Source of the DNA: Palsa-744 sp036498265
Lineage (GTDB): Bacteria > Actinomycetota > Thermoleophilia > Solirubrobacterales > Solirubrobacteraceae
DNA: 64,000 nucleotides
Direction: 5' to 3'
Assembly (NCBI GenBank): GCA_036498265.1
Contig: DASYFT010000016.1
Span: 38,470-102,469 of the forward strand
Below the pieces are notes generated by a model. It was not told the origin of the DNA. It made no database searches and was given only the letters and a program-made list of their open reading frames with translations. The position numbers and the translations under genes were made by a program. Below, piece after piece: positions 51,681 to 60,702 of the stretch (positions are counted from its first letter, which is position 1; every line of letters starts with the position of its first letter).

Positions 51681-52110
51681 GCAGCGGCCGCTTGGTCTGC
51701 GCGGCGAGTGCGTGGGAGACGCTGCCCAGGACGGCGCTGCCGATGGCGCCCCGTCCCCGTTGGCCGCAGACGATCAGTCCGGCGTCGATCGCCTGGGCGA
51801 CCTCATCGATCGTCTGGGCGACGGATCCGTCTGCTTGCTCGGTTCGCGCGGAGGCGTTATAGCCGCGCCTGCGGGCGTCCGCGGCGCCCTCTTCGGCGAT
51901 CTGCTGCGCGCTGGTGGCCTCCTTTTCGTCGATCTCGCCCTCGTTCGGTATTGCGACGAGGAATGAACCGGCTCGGGCGAGCTGCACCGCTGCGGTGGTC
52001 CACACAACCAGCACGACGGCATCGGCGGGCTTGATCAGTTCGGCTACGGCATCCAGCGCCCTCTTCGAGCCCTCCGACCCGTCATAGCAGAGCAACACCG
52101 GCCTGTTCAC
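51655..52110 (-). CDS. Universal stress protein (UspA family)
   Basis: A 151-residue protein starting at GTG 52110 (MNRPVLLCYDGSEGSKRALD). The ATP-binding motif GQRG-x9-GS is present in VCGQRGRGAIGSAVLGSVSH. Such proteins bind ATP and respond to stress or hypoxia. Single domain, cytoplasmic. Confidence 0.9.
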   Translation of the reverse strand: MNRPVLLCYDGSEGSKRALDAVAELIKPADAVVLVVWTTAAVQLARAGSFLVAIPNEGEIDEKEATSAQQIAEEGAADARRRGYNASARTEQADGSVAQTIDEVAQAIDAGLIVCGQRGRGAIGSAVLGSVSHALAAQTKRPLLIAPQHVS

Positions 52111-52364
52111 GCCTGACCTGCCCGTCGCAGACCATCAACGGCTGGACGACGGCCAGCGTGGGCACGGACCCGATCGTTTCGGCGAGTGCGACGGCCGGCG
52201 CCGGGCTTGCACTGCACGGCGCCCGCTGCGGCGGCGATCCTCGGGGCCTGAACGATCTCGTGCCTCCAACGGCGAGGGGCTGCTCTGCGGAGCTGCGTCG
52301 ACGAGAACGTAACGTCCGACTCGCGAAGCGTCAACCGCTCCATCGGAAGCAGAACGACTTTCCC

Positions 52365-53201
52365 TCAGCTGAGGTCCAGCACGGTGGTCGGCGGCTGGAT
52401 CTCGTCGACGTGACCCTCGCGGGGGACGATCGCGGTGCCGATCGCGAAGAACTCGATCGTGTGGCTGCCCCAGCCGTGGCTCTTCTCCTGCAGCTGTACG
52501 CCCACGATCCCCTCGGCCTGGATCTCGGCTGCCTCGCGCTGCATGCGCTCCATGGCCAGCTCGCGGGCGTCGTAGAGCGCCTGCGTGAAGTTCGACAGCT
52601 CCACGTTGCGGCCCGTCTGGGCCAGCGACTGCAGCATCCCCCTGTGCGCGACGTGGTAGACGCAACTGCCCATCACCATCCCCACAGGGCGGTGGCCTGT
52701 GCGCAGCAGCGTCCAGAAGTCCTGACCCGAGAGGTCGCTGGTGAATGGCCTGCCGTTGGGCGCCCTGTGAAGAACGCCCTCGCTGTGCTTCACGGCCGTG
52801 CCGATCGCGATGAACTCGGCCATGTCCTGGCCCCACTCGTAGCGGCCTATGTCCAGCCGGACCCCCACGACGCCGTCGGCGCCCAGCTGGTCGGCCTCCT
52901 CCTCCATGCGGGTCATCGCCAGCTGACGTGCGCCGTACATGGCTTCGGAGAGGACCTTCATCTCCTGGCTCTTCTTCCAGCCCGCCATCTGGATGCCGAT
53001 GTGGTAGATCGAGCTGCCGACCACCAGCCCCAGGGGCTCGAAGCCCGCCTCCTTGACCAACAGGAACTCGTTGACCGACAGGTCCGAGGTGAACAGCCCC
53101 TGTCGGTTCTGCTGCAGGCGCGCCCGCCCCGCCTCGGGCACCCCCTCCAGCGAGGTGGGGTCGTAGGGACTCTCCGTCTCAGTCGGTTCGCCGTCGCTCA
53201 T
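52365..53201 (-). CDS. Tandem YbjQ-like (heavy-metal-binding domain) protein
   Basis: A 278-residue protein starting MSDGEPTETESPYDPTSLEG. It has two YbjQ-like beta/alpha units: residues 36-130 (FTSDLSVNEFLLVKEAGFEP, GSSIYHIG, GADGVVGVRLDIG) and 150-260 (FTSDLSGQDFWTLLRTGHRP, GSCVYHVA, QAEGIVGVQLQEK). Each ends with a hydrophobic FIAIGTA or FFAIGTA strand. YbjQ/DUF74 proteins form pentameric rings; no function is established. It overlaps the upstream paralogue by 4 bases (ATGA). Confidence 0.8.
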   Translation of the reverse strand: MSDGEPTETESPYDPTSLEGVPEAGRARLQQNRQGLFTSDLSVNEFLLVKEAGFEPLGLVVGSSIYHIGIQMAGWKKSQEMKVLSEAMYGARQLAMTRMEEEADQLGADGVVGVRLDIGRYEWGQDMAEFIAIGTAVKHSEGVLHRAPNGRPFTSDLSGQDFWTLLRTGHRPVGMVMGSCVYHVAHRGMLQSLAQTGRNVELSNFTQALYDARELAMERMQREAAEIQAEGIVGVQLQEKSHGWGSHTIEFFAIGTAIVPREGHVDEIQPPTTVLDLS

Positions 53202-54133
53202 GGTGTGGTGGCTCCTCCCGTCAGGTCGATGATTGTCTTGGGGGCCCCGAAGCCCGTGGCGGCGCCCTGGCGGATGGCCGTGCCGATCGCGTTGAAGCTC
53301 ATCACCAGCCCGTTCTGCCCGGCCGGCTGGATGCTGTGACCGAGTTGCACACCCACCACGCCGCTGGCGCCCACTCTTACCGCCTGCGCAGTGACGCGTG
53401 CCATGACCGTCTCGCGAGCCTCGTAGATGCCCCGGGTGTACGCAGTCAGCTCCTGGTTCTGCATGAAGCCCATTCCGCCGCCCAGCCCGCCAGCCTGCCA
53501 GGACCGCACGAAGAAGACCGAGGTCCATGCCACCACGCCCAGCGTTTCGATCCCCGCCTGGCGCAGCTTGGCGAAGTCCGGCACCGACAGCTCCGTCAGA
53601 ACCGTCCCCACGCGGGCCTCCGTGCCGGCAGGATGCCTTCCGCTGCTGCTGCGCACGGCCGTCCCCACCACGACGCACTCGATCGCCCCTTCTGTGAACT
53701 CCCGCGCGCCGCTCGAGATCCGGACCCCCACGACAGCGTCGGCGCCGACGTGCTCGGCCTCCTGGGCCAGGCGGCTGAACGCGCGGTCGCGCACCTCGTT
53801 CCAGGCCTCCGACAGGGCCTCTAGCTCGTACATGAAGCCGCCGAAGCCGCCCGCGTATTCCGTGGGCATGGTCGCGGCGTAGCCCACCTGGTAGATCGAG
53901 CTGCCCATCACCTGCGCCAGGGGCGTCAGGCCGAGCTGGTGACAGAGAGCGAACGATCCCACCGACAGGTCGGAGGTGAACGCGCCCGCGCCGTGCGAGA
54001 GCTCGCGGAGCCGGCGCTCGGCGTTCAGTGGAATGCCGCCGCGCTCTACCCGCTGGAGGCTCTCGAGCTGCTCACGGTCGACGGCTTCCTGGTCCGGAGC
54101 CTCCTCCGGCGGTTGTGTCCGGCGTGGGCTCAT
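53198..54133 (-). CDS. Tandem YbjQ-like protein, upstream paralogue
   Basis: A 311-residue protein with the same duplicated layout as its neighbour: FTSDLSVGSFALCHQLGLTP, GSSIYQVGYA, GADAVVGVRIS in the first unit and LTELSVPDFAKLRQAGIETL, WTSVFFVRSW, GASGVVGVQLGHS in the second. The start ATG overlaps the stop of the upstream small gene by one base (TGATG). The two genes probably arose by duplication of a gene that was already internally doubled. Confidence 0.8.
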   Translation of the reverse strand: MSPRRTQPPEEAPDQEAVDREQLESLQRVERGGIPLNAERRLRELSHGAGAFTSDLSVGSFALCHQLGLTPLAQVMGSSIYQVGYAATMPTEYAGGFGGFMYELEALSEAWNEVRDRAFSRLAQEAEHVGADAVVGVRISSGAREFTEGAIECVVVGTAVRSSSGRHPAGTEARVGTVLTELSVPDFAKLRQAGIETLGVVAWTSVFFVRSWQAGGLGGGMGFMQNQELTAYTRGIYEARETVMARVTAQAVRVGASGVVGVQLGHSIQPAGQNGLVMSFNAIGTAIRQGAATGFGAPKTIIDLTGGATTP

Positions 54134-54519
54134 CAGCCGAGCAGCCGCTCGAGCGCCGCCCGTCCCTCGGCGCTTCGCTGGGCCTCATCGCGCAAGTCGT
54201 CCGTCAGGGCTGCCACCCACGCATCGGCGTCAAGCGTCTCGCGCCTGATGGAGATCCCGCCACTCTGGCGCTCGCGCGAGCCTCTCAGGCGCCCGTCCGC
54301 CATCTCCAGCCTGTAGCAGCAGTCGCCCAGCTCCACCTGCACTAGACGGACGTGCTTGGGCCCGCGTCCGAGCAGGCCCCCACCGCGACGCTCGACCCTT
54401 GCGCGAGACGGCAGCGCCTGCTCGAGCTTGGACGCCAGCACCTCCAGCGAGACCGCCACCTCGGCGCTGTCGCCGCGAAGCCCTGCGGCCGCCAGATCGA
54501 ATGTCTCGTCATCACCCAC
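54133..54519 (-). CDS. Small conserved-type protein upstream of YbjQ pair
   Basis: A 128-residue protein starting at GTG 54519 (MGDDETFDLAAAGLRGDSAE). It is charged, with VAVSLEVLASKLEQALPSRA as an amphipathic helix and VRLVQVELGDCCYRLEMADG as a beta pair. I do not recognise the family. Its overlap with the first YbjQ-like gene and similar size to accessory subunits suggest it works with them. Confidence 0.65.
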   Translation of the reverse strand: MGDDETFDLAAAGLRGDSAEVAVSLEVLASKLEQALPSRARVERRGGGLLGRGPKHVRLVQVELGDCCYRLEMADGRLRGSRERQSGGISIRRETLDADAWVAALTDDLRDEAQRSAEGRAALERLLG

Positions 54520-54626
54520 CCGTCGCAGGCTACACCGGTCGCGGGCGCCTCCCGCCGGCCGAGTGCTCCCACACCGAAGCCCCCAGACGGCGCAGACGCG
54601 AGGTCAGCTCGCCCCGCCTGTCGCAC

Positions 54627-55052
54627 TCACAATTCGGCCAGTCGCGCGAGCAGCGGGACGGCGCGTAGGAGTGCATCCCGCTCGTCCTCGGAGAAGCCCT
54701 CGGAGATCGCCCGGATCAGCCACCCCTCGCGCGCGCTGCGATCGGCTTGGAGCGCGGCGCGGCCCTGAGGTGTCAGCTCGAGGAGGGCGCGGCGCCCGTC
54801 GGCGGGGTCCGGGCGGCGGCTGATCAGGCCCTCGGCTTCGAGCTCGCAGACCGTCTGGGCCATTGACTGGGGTCGCACGCGTTCGCCGGCGGCCAGGTCG
54901 CTCGTGCTCCGCGCGCCCTCGCGGTCCAGACGCCCGAGCACGGCTCCCTGCGCAAGCGAGAAACCGTGCTCGGCGCGCACGCGGCGCACGAGCTGACCGA
55001 GCACGACGCGCAGCTCGCTGGCGACGGATGACACGTCGATGGACGATGACAA
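54627..55052 (-). CDS. MarR-family repressor
   Basis: A 141-residue winged-helix protein. VLGRLDREGARSTSDLAAGERVRPQSMAQTVCELEAEGL is the DNA-binding part and RRPDPADGRRALLELTPQGR the wing, typical of MarR. I start at TTG 55052; a GTG at 55034 is possible. It is divergent from the MFS gene that begins about 60 bases away, with a palindromic site between, so it probably represses that pump. Confidence 0.85.
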   Translation of the reverse strand: MSSSIDVSSVASELRVVLGQLVRRVRAEHGFSLAQGAVLGRLDREGARSTSDLAAGERVRPQSMAQTVCELEAEGLISRRPDPADGRRALLELTPQGRAALQADRSAREGWLIRAISEGFSEDERDALLRAVPLLARLAEL

Positions 55053-55086
55053 GGCGCCAGGGACTATATCGGAATGGGCAGGCAAA

Positions 55087-55108
55087 CTGTACAGATTGCC
55101 TGTATAAT
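55087..55108 (+). promoter_or_regulatory. MarR operator overlapping a -10 box
   Basis: ctgtacag (55087-55094) is a perfect palindrome, and tacag-attgc-ctgta (55090-55104) a further 5+5+5 inverted repeat. A perfect tataat -10 box follows at 55103-55108. No good -35 is visible at 17 bases upstream. Repressor binding would cover the promoter of the MFS gene. Confidence 0.6.
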
Positions 55109-55118
55109 TCGGCCCCAG

Positions 55119-56912
55119 GTGGCAGCGAACGAGCTCGATCAGATCGTGCCGAACGGGTACGTGGACCCGGACGGCGGAACAGGCGGAACAGCCTGCCCCG
55201 ACCGCTACCGCTGGGTCGCGCTGTCGAACGTGACGCTGGGCGTGCTGCTGGCCACGCTGGACGGCTCGATCACTCTGATCGCGATGCCCGACATCTTCCG
55301 CGGCATCAAGCTCGACCCGCTCGTGCCGGCCAACAGCTTCTACCTGCTGTGGATGATCCTCGGCTTCCTGGTCGTGACGAGCGTGCTGATCGTAAGCTTC
55401 GGGCGCCTGGGGGACATGTTCGGCAGGGTCCGCATGTACAACCTCGGCTTCGTCGTCTACACGGTGGCATCGCTGGCGCTGACCGTCGACTGGCTGACCG
55501 GCCCGTCGGGCGCGATCTACCTGATCGCCTGGCGCGTCGTGCAGGGCGTCGGCGCCGCGTTCCTGCTCGCCAACGCGGCTGCGATCATCACCGACGCCTT
55601 TCCCGCCAATCAACGCGGCATGGCGCTCGGCATCAACAACATCGTCGGCGTCAGCGGCATGTTCGTCGGCCTGGTGCTCGGCGGACTCCTGGCCCCGATC
55701 GACTGGCGCCTGGTGTTCCTGATCTCGGTGCCCGTCGGGTTGTTCGGAACCGTGTGGGCCTACCTGAAGCTCGAGGAGCGCAGCAAGCCGAGACCGGGGC
55801 GTGTGGACTGGTGGGGAAACCTCACGTTCGCACTCGGGCTGATTCTGATCATGATCTCGGTGACCTACGGCATCCGGCCCTATGGCGGCCATGCGACTGG
55901 CTGGACAAGCCCCCGGGTGATTGCGCTGCTGGGCGCCGGGGCGATCTCGCTGATCGCCTTCGCGCGGATTGAGCGGCGAGTCGCAGACCCGATGTTCCGC
56001 TTGCCGCTGTTTCGGATCCGCGCATTCACATTCGGCACGCTCTCGACGTTCCTCTCAGCGGTGGCGCGCGGTGGCCTGCTGTTCATGCTGATCATCTGGT
56101 TACAGGGGATCTGGCTGCCGCTACACGGCTACAACTTCACCGAAACGCCGTTGTGGGCCGGCATCTACATGCTGCCGCTCACCATGGGCCTGCTTGTGGC
56201 CGGGCCGATCTCCGGCTACCTCTCAGATCGCTTCGGCGCGCGCTGGTTTGCCACCGGTGGCATGCTCGGCACCGCGCTGAGCTTCGTGCTGCTGGCGCTG
56301 CTGCCGATCAACTTCTCCTTCCCCCAGTTCGCCGTCATCCTCGCGCTCACCGGCGTCTCGATGGGCATGTTCGCCTCGCCAAATCGCGCGGCTGTGATGA
56401 ACAGCCTGCCCGCCGGCGACCGGGGCGCGGGTGGCGGGATGAACCAGACGTTCCAGAACTCCGCGCAGGTGCTCTCGATCGGCATCTTCTTCACCCTGAT
56501 GATCGTCGGCCTCGCTGCGAGCCTCCCGCACGCGCTGACGAGCGGTCTCGAGGCCCACGGGCTGGCCGCGGGAACGGCGCAGCACATCGCGAAGCTGCCG
56601 CCGGTGTCGATCCTTTTCGCCGCCTTCCTCGGCTACAACCCGATCCAGCACCTGGTGGGCGTGCACGCACTGTCCGCGCTTCCCGCGGCTAGCCAGGCGA
56701 CGCTCGCCGGCCGCTCGTTCTTCCCCCACCTCATCGCGGCGCCGTTTCGCAATGGCCTCCACGAGGCGTTCGCGTTCGCGATCGTGGCCTGCCTGATCGC
56801 CGCTGCGGCATCGCTGATGCGAGGAGGCAGGTACCACCACGAAGCCGACGCGAGGAGCAGCGCCGAGGATCGCGGCAGACCGGCGACTCGCTCCGAAGCG
56901 CTTCACACGTGA
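55119..56912 (+). CDS. MFS transporter, DHA2-like
   Basis: A 597-residue protein with about 14 membrane helices. LLATLDGSITLIAMPDIFRG is the TM1 signature, GRLGDMFGRVRMYNLG motif A. Start is taken as GTG 55119, after the tataat box, giving almost no leader; an ATG at 55074 lies upstream of that promoter. The C-terminal tail is charged and cytoplasmic. It probably exports a toxic compound sensed by the divergent MarR repressor. Confidence 0.85.
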   Translation: MAANELDQIVPNGYVDPDGGTGGTACPDRYRWVALSNVTLGVLLATLDGSITLIAMPDIFRGIKLDPLVPANSFYLLWMILGFLVVTSVLIVSFGRLGDMFGRVRMYNLGFVVYTVASLALTVDWLTGPSGAIYLIAWRVVQGVGAAFLLANAAAIITDAFPANQRGMALGINNIVGVSGMFVGLVLGGLLAPIDWRLVFLISVPVGLFGTVWAYLKLEERSKPRPGRVDWWGNLTFALGLILIMISVTYGIRPYGGHATGWTSPRVIALLGAGAISLIAFARIERRVADPMFRLPLFRIRAFTFGTLSTFLSAVARGGLLFMLIIWLQGIWLPLHGYNFTETPLWAGIYMLPLTMGLLVAGPISGYLSDRFGARWFATGGMLGTALSFVLLALLPINFSFPQFAVILALTGVSMGMFASPNRAAVMNSLPAGDRGAGGGMNQTFQNSAQVLSIGIFFTLMIVGLAASLPHALTSGLEAHGLAAGTAQHIAKLPPVSILFAAFLGYNPIQHLVGVHALSALPAASQATLAGRSFFPHLIAAPFRNGLHEAFAFAIVACLIAAAASLMRGGRYHHEADARSSAEDRGRPATRSEALHT

Positions 56913-56932
56913 CGTGAGCGCAACCTTCGTCT

Positions 56933-58423
56933 CTAGGTCGGCTGCGCGCTGCGGCTAGCCAGACGCGCACCCACCCGCATCGCCCGCGGCACCCGGCGCG
57001 CCAAGGCGACCGCGACGCGGTCCGAGCGGCGCATGTAGTGCTCGGCGCCGTCCAGTTGCACCTGCGGCTCGCGATCATCGCCCAGGGCATAGAGACGCCA
57101 CATCCCCGGCACCCCCTTCAACTCGTGCTCGCCGCGGTCGCTGAACTGCATGTCCGAACCGACGACCAGCTCCTTGACGGTCGAGGACACGACGATCTCA
57201 CCAGGGCCGGCGAGCGCGCTGACCCGGGCGCCGATGTGAACGGCGAGGCCGCCGAGGTCCTCACCGATCACCTCGCACTCCCCCGTGTGGATGCCGCTGC
57301 GCAGCTCGATCCCGACCTCGGAAACAGCGTCGCGCAGGGCCTCCGCGCAGCGCATCGCCATAGCCGGCCCGTCGAACGCCGACAGTGCCCCGTCGCCGAT
57401 GTGCTTGACGACCCTGCCGCCGTGCTCCGCGACGGTGTGATCGACGATCCCATCATGGCGCTCGAGCAGCTCGCGCCATGCGCGATCTCCCAGCTCGGAC
57501 GCACGGGTCGTGGAGCCGACGATGTCGCTGAAGAGGATGCTCGACAGGATCCGGTCGGGCGCCGCCCGATGGACCGTACCCGTCACGAACCGCTCGATCT
57601 CGTCGACGACCTCATCGGCGAGCTGTCGCATCTGCCCGAGCCAGAAGACGTGGTCCGCCCCCTCGAACCTGACAAAGCGGGAGCCCGCGATCCCCGCGGC
57701 GAGCAGTTCTCCGGCCTCGACAGGTATGGCGCGGTCGCCGTCGAGATGCATCACGAGCGTCGGCACATGGACGGATGCCAGGACGTCGCGCACATCGATC
57801 CGCATCACTGTCCTGATGAGCGCTTCGGCCATCCTCGGGCTCGCGGCCGCACGCGCGAACGTGCCCCAGAACCTCATCTGGCGCTCTCCGAGGCTCGGCG
57901 CGAAGATCCTCGCCAGCTTTGCTCCATCGCCCCAGTTCCTGATGGCGTCTCTCATTTCGTCGTACTCGGCGTTGCCGCGCTCGATCACCTCCTGTGGATA
58001 GGACTCGGGCGCGCCGGGTGGCAGGACGGCGAAGGTCCCGTAGAGGATCAGCGAGCTGATCCTCGCGGGCCGCGTCGCCGCGAGCAGGACCGACGTCGGG
58101 CCGCCCTCCGAGATGCCGAAGAGAACGGCCCTCTCGGAGCCCGCGGCGTCGAGAACCGCCTCGATGTCCGCGCCGCGCTCCTCGAGCGTTGGCAGGTTCG
58201 GGATCGGGTCCGACAGGCCGGTGCCCGGCTTGTCGTAGAGGATCAGCCTCGTGAACGACGCCAGGCGACTCAGCAGCCTCGACGTTCCAGGGTCCGTCCA
58301 GGCCAGGTCGAGGTGCGAGATGAATCCGGGCGAAAGGATTAGGTCGACCGGGCCGTCGCCGACCACCTGGTAGGCGATCGAGATTCCGTCTCGCTCGACG
58401 TACTGTGTTGGCGGCGGCTGCAC
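56933..58423 (-). CDS. Alpha/beta hydrolase - class III nucleotide cyclase fusion
   Basis: A 496-residue protein starting at GTG 58423. Residues 1-285 form an alpha/beta hydrolase with the nucleophile S105 in FGISEGG, an Asp in HLDGDRAIP and His in GADHVFW, so the triad looks complete. The C-terminal class III cyclase has ILFSDIVGSTTRASELGDR and KHIGDGALSAFD with both metal Asp residues. The transition-state Asn is replaced by His in LAVHIGARV. The hydrolase domain may act as a ligand sensor; fusions of this type are frequent in actinobacteria. Product is likely cAMP but not proven. Confidence 0.88.
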   Translation of the reverse strand: MQPPPTQYVERDGISIAYQVVGDGPVDLILSPGFISHLDLAWTDPGTSRLLSRLASFTRLILYDKPGTGLSDPIPNLPTLEERGADIEAVLDAAGSERAVLFGISEGGPTSVLLAATRPARISSLILYGTFAVLPPGAPESYPQEVIERGNAEYDEMRDAIRNWGDGAKLARIFAPSLGERQMRFWGTFARAAASPRMAEALIRTVMRIDVRDVLASVHVPTLVMHLDGDRAIPVEAGELLAAGIAGSRFVRFEGADHVFWLGQMRQLADEVVDEIERFVTGTVHRAAPDRILSSILFSDIVGSTTRASELGDRAWRELLERHDGIVDHTVAEHGGRVVKHIGDGALSAFDGPAMAMRCAEALRDAVSEVGIELRSGIHTGECEVIGEDLGGLAVHIGARVSALAGPGEIVVSSTVKELVVGSDMQFSDRGEHELKGVPGMWRLYALGDDREPQVQLDGAEHYMRRSDRVAVALARRVPRAMRVGARLASRSAQPT

Positions 58424-58563
58424 CCCGGCCAGTCTACGCCCGCGGCGAACGCTGTCGACCGGGGTGGCGATGCGACGCCCTGGCGGGCAAAGCGAGTGTC
58501 CTGATCGCCGATCCTCCTGCGAGGCATGGGGCCGGGCGGACCGATGGGCTAGGCTCAGCGGTC

Positions 58564-59397
58564 GTGTCGCTGACCGCCCTGACGTCCGCCGAGATCTCGC
58601 TGCCGACGGAGGCCGATGGCGCGCGCGTCAGCGACCGGATCGCCGTTCTGGCCGACACCGTCGACGTCGTCGGGTTGACCGACAATCACGCCGGCCAGCC
58701 GCGCATGTCGCCCCTGGCTGCGGTAGCGCTCGCTCGGGAGCAGGGCGTGGGCACGATCGTCCACGTCTCCTGCCGCGATCGTAACCGGCTCGCCCTGCAG
58801 TCCCAGGTTGTGGGCTCGGCGGCGCTCGGCGCGGAAGCGGTCCTCTGTATGCAGGGTGATCCGGTGCCTGGCATGGAACGGGTGGCCGACATGACCGCCA
58901 CGCAGCTCATTGCGAGCGCGTCGGCATGGAGCGCCCCGCACCCGTTGGCGGTCGGGGCGGTCGTCAATCCCTTCGCTGAGGACGTCGACCGGGAGTTGCG
59001 CCTCCTGCGGCGCAAGATCGCCGCTGGAGCAACGTTCGTTCAGTCGCAGATGATCTTCGACCTCAGGCGCCTCGAAACGTTCCTCTTTGCCGCCGAGGAC
59101 ATCCTCGCGGGCGTGCGGTTCTACGCGAGCGTCGCGCTGCTTCGCAGCGAGCGCATGGTACGGCGCGCCTGCGCGCTACCAGGGGTCGCGATTCCTGAGC
59201 CAGCCGTGGCGCAGATCAGTCGCGGCGGCGGCATCGACCTGGCGGGCGAACTGGCGGCGGCCCTTGCCGGTATCTCGCGCGTAGATGCGCTTCACGTATT
59301 TCCGCTCGGCGCGGAGGCGGCTACACGAGACGTCGCCGCGGAGTTCCGCATCGCGCGGGGTGTCAGCCCTCAGCGGCCGGTAGAGACCCGTCCGTAA
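58564..59397 (+). CDS. MetF/methylenetetrahydrofolate reductase-like protein
   Basis: A 277-residue protein starting at GTG 58564. It has the MTHFR barrel pattern: VVGLTDNHAGQPRMSPLAAV, IVHVSCRDRNRLALQSQVVG, VLCMQGDP, GATFVQSQMIFDLRRLETFL. The SCRDRNR and GDP segments are folate/FAD-binding features. It is shorter than E. coli MetF (296) and atypical at the N-terminus (LTALTSAEISLPTEADGARV), so it may be a methyltransferase-linked relative. It is divergent from the cyclase gene. Confidence 0.82.
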   Translation: MSLTALTSAEISLPTEADGARVSDRIAVLADTVDVVGLTDNHAGQPRMSPLAAVALAREQGVGTIVHVSCRDRNRLALQSQVVGSAALGAEAVLCMQGDPVPGMERVADMTATQLIASASAWSAPHPLAVGAVVNPFAEDVDRELRLLRRKIAAGATFVQSQMIFDLRRLETFLFAAEDILAGVRFYASVALLRSERMVRRACALPGVAIPEPAVAQISRGGGIDLAGELAAALAGISRVDALHVFPLGAEAATRDVAAEFRIARGVSPQRPVETRP

Positions 59398-59421
59398 CGG
59401 AATCGGGACGGCGAACGGGCC

Positions 59422-59442
59422 GACCGCGATGGCATCGCGGTC
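59422..59442. terminator. Terminator hairpin between convergent genes
   Basis: Perfect 9-base arms gaccgcgat (59422-59430) and atcgcggtc (59434-59442) with a 3-base loop. The right arm overlaps the stop codon of the minus-strand NmrA-like gene. Confidence 0.7.
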
Positions 59443-60199
59443 AGTGGGCCTCCCGCTGGTTTGCGAGGAACCACGTGTCGAAGTCGACCGTCCCGATGCG
59501 GGCGCCCTCGCCCGGCGTCAGCTCGCCGCCGTGCAGTTCCGTACCGTAGTACCGCGCGTGCGGGTCAGGGATGACGGTCCGTTTCTCGCCGGTGGCCGCG
59601 AACAGCCTTCGGCCCCAGGCGTCGATGCCGAGTGCCTCGGGCCCACCCAGTTCGACATGGCCGCCGACGGGCGCGCCGATCGCGAGATCGGCCACCGTCG
59701 CCGCGACGTCGTCGGCGGCGACGAACTGGATCAGCCCGGTCGACAGCCGGACGTTGTCGCCCTCGGCACCTGCCTCGACGATCTGGGACAGGAACTCGAA
59801 GAACTGCGTCGCACGCAAGATCGTGTAGGGGACTGACCCAGCCTCGATCTCCGCCTCCTGGGCGACCTTGGCGCGCAGGTAGCCGCTGTCTGGCAAGCGG
59901 TCCGCCCCGACGATCGAGACGGCGACGTGGTGGCCGACGCCAGCGTCGCGCTCGGCCGCCAGCAGGTTGCTCGAGGAAGTTGTGAAGAACTCCATGACAG
60001 CGTCGTCGTCCCAGACCGGCGCGTTGGACACATCGACGACGACGTCAGCACCCACCACGACCTCGGCAAGGCCCTCGCCCGTGATGGTGTCGACGCCCGT
60101 GGCGGGCGAGGCCGGCACCGGATCGTGCCCCTGTCCGGCCAGCCGGCGCACAACGTTGCGGCCGACCAGCCCGCTCCCACCGATAACCACGACCTTCAT
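59441..60199 (-). CDS. NmrA-like NAD(P)-binding protein
   Basis: A 252-residue protein with an N-terminal Rossmann motif VVVIGGSGLVGRNVVRRLAG. VPYTILRATQFFEFLSQIVE and FVAADDVAATVADLA fit the NmrA/atypical SDR family, which bind NAD(P) and may act as redox sensors or reductases. The catalytic YxxxK is replaced by YLRAK. Substrate unknown. Confidence 0.85.
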   Translation of the reverse strand: MKVVVIGGSGLVGRNVVRRLAGQGHDPVPASPATGVDTITGEGLAEVVVGADVVVDVSNAPVWDDDAVMEFFTTSSSNLLAAERDAGVGHHVAVSIVGADRLPDSGYLRAKVAQEAEIEAGSVPYTILRATQFFEFLSQIVEAGAEGDNVRLSTGLIQFVAADDVAATVADLAIGAPVGGHVELGGPEALGIDAWGRRLFAATGEKRTVIPDPHARYYGTELHGGELTPGEGARIGTVDFDTWFLANQREAH

Positions 60200-60338
60200 G
60201 TCACTCCTTCCGTCGTTGTCGGAAATCTCAAGGGACTCTCGAACGAGCCAGGCTGCGCGAATCCATTGTGGAGCGCCTTAGCCAGCGGAGCCCTAATCCG
60301 CAGCAACGCCAGCCGCGGCAAGTGATCCAGGTGCGATT

Positions 60339-60671
60339 GTGCACTACGCTCCGTGGGTGAGCGCCGACGCCACCCTTGTCATGTGGTTTCAGCTGCGTGC
60401 GCCCGAGCTGGCCGAGGACTTTGAGCGTCTCATGGCAGAGGATCGGGACATCGTCCGCGGGTCGCTTGACACGATGTCGGATTGGCGTCTCACGCGCCCG
60501 GCGGACGTGCCCGGACAGACGATCGGTCAGGCCGATTACGTGCTGATCGCGGAGATCACCCAGGTGGAGCGCTGGGAGCAACAGGCGAGCGAACACGTCC
60601 AACGTTTGGCGGACGACCTGGCGCACCTCGTCTCGAGCCGGGGAATGCTCATCGTGCGTCCCGTTCTTTGA
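60339..60671 (+). CDS. Hypothetical protein, possible dimeric alpha-beta barrel fold
   Basis: A 110-residue protein. VMWFQLRAPELAEDFERLMA, WRLTRPADVPGQ, ADYVLIAEITQVERWEQQAS and the closing MLIVRPVL give a strand-helix-strand pattern like small dimeric alpha-beta barrel proteins. GTG 60339 has aggt upstream; GTG 60357 is an alternative. No function can be assigned. Confidence 0.6.
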   Translation: MHYAPWVSADATLVMWFQLRAPELAEDFERLMAEDRDIVRGSLDTMSDWRLTRPADVPGQTIGQADYVLIAEITQVERWEQQASEHVQRLADDLAHLVSSRGMLIVRPVL

Positions 60672-60702
60672 AATCCGCGGTCGGTGGAGGACGATCTGAC
60701 GA

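Noticed and set aside
52107..52343. 78-codon minus-strand frame between the stress protein and YbjQ-like genes
   Set aside because: Arg/Ala-rich with no ribosome-binding site, domain or conserved feature; the gap appears non-coding.
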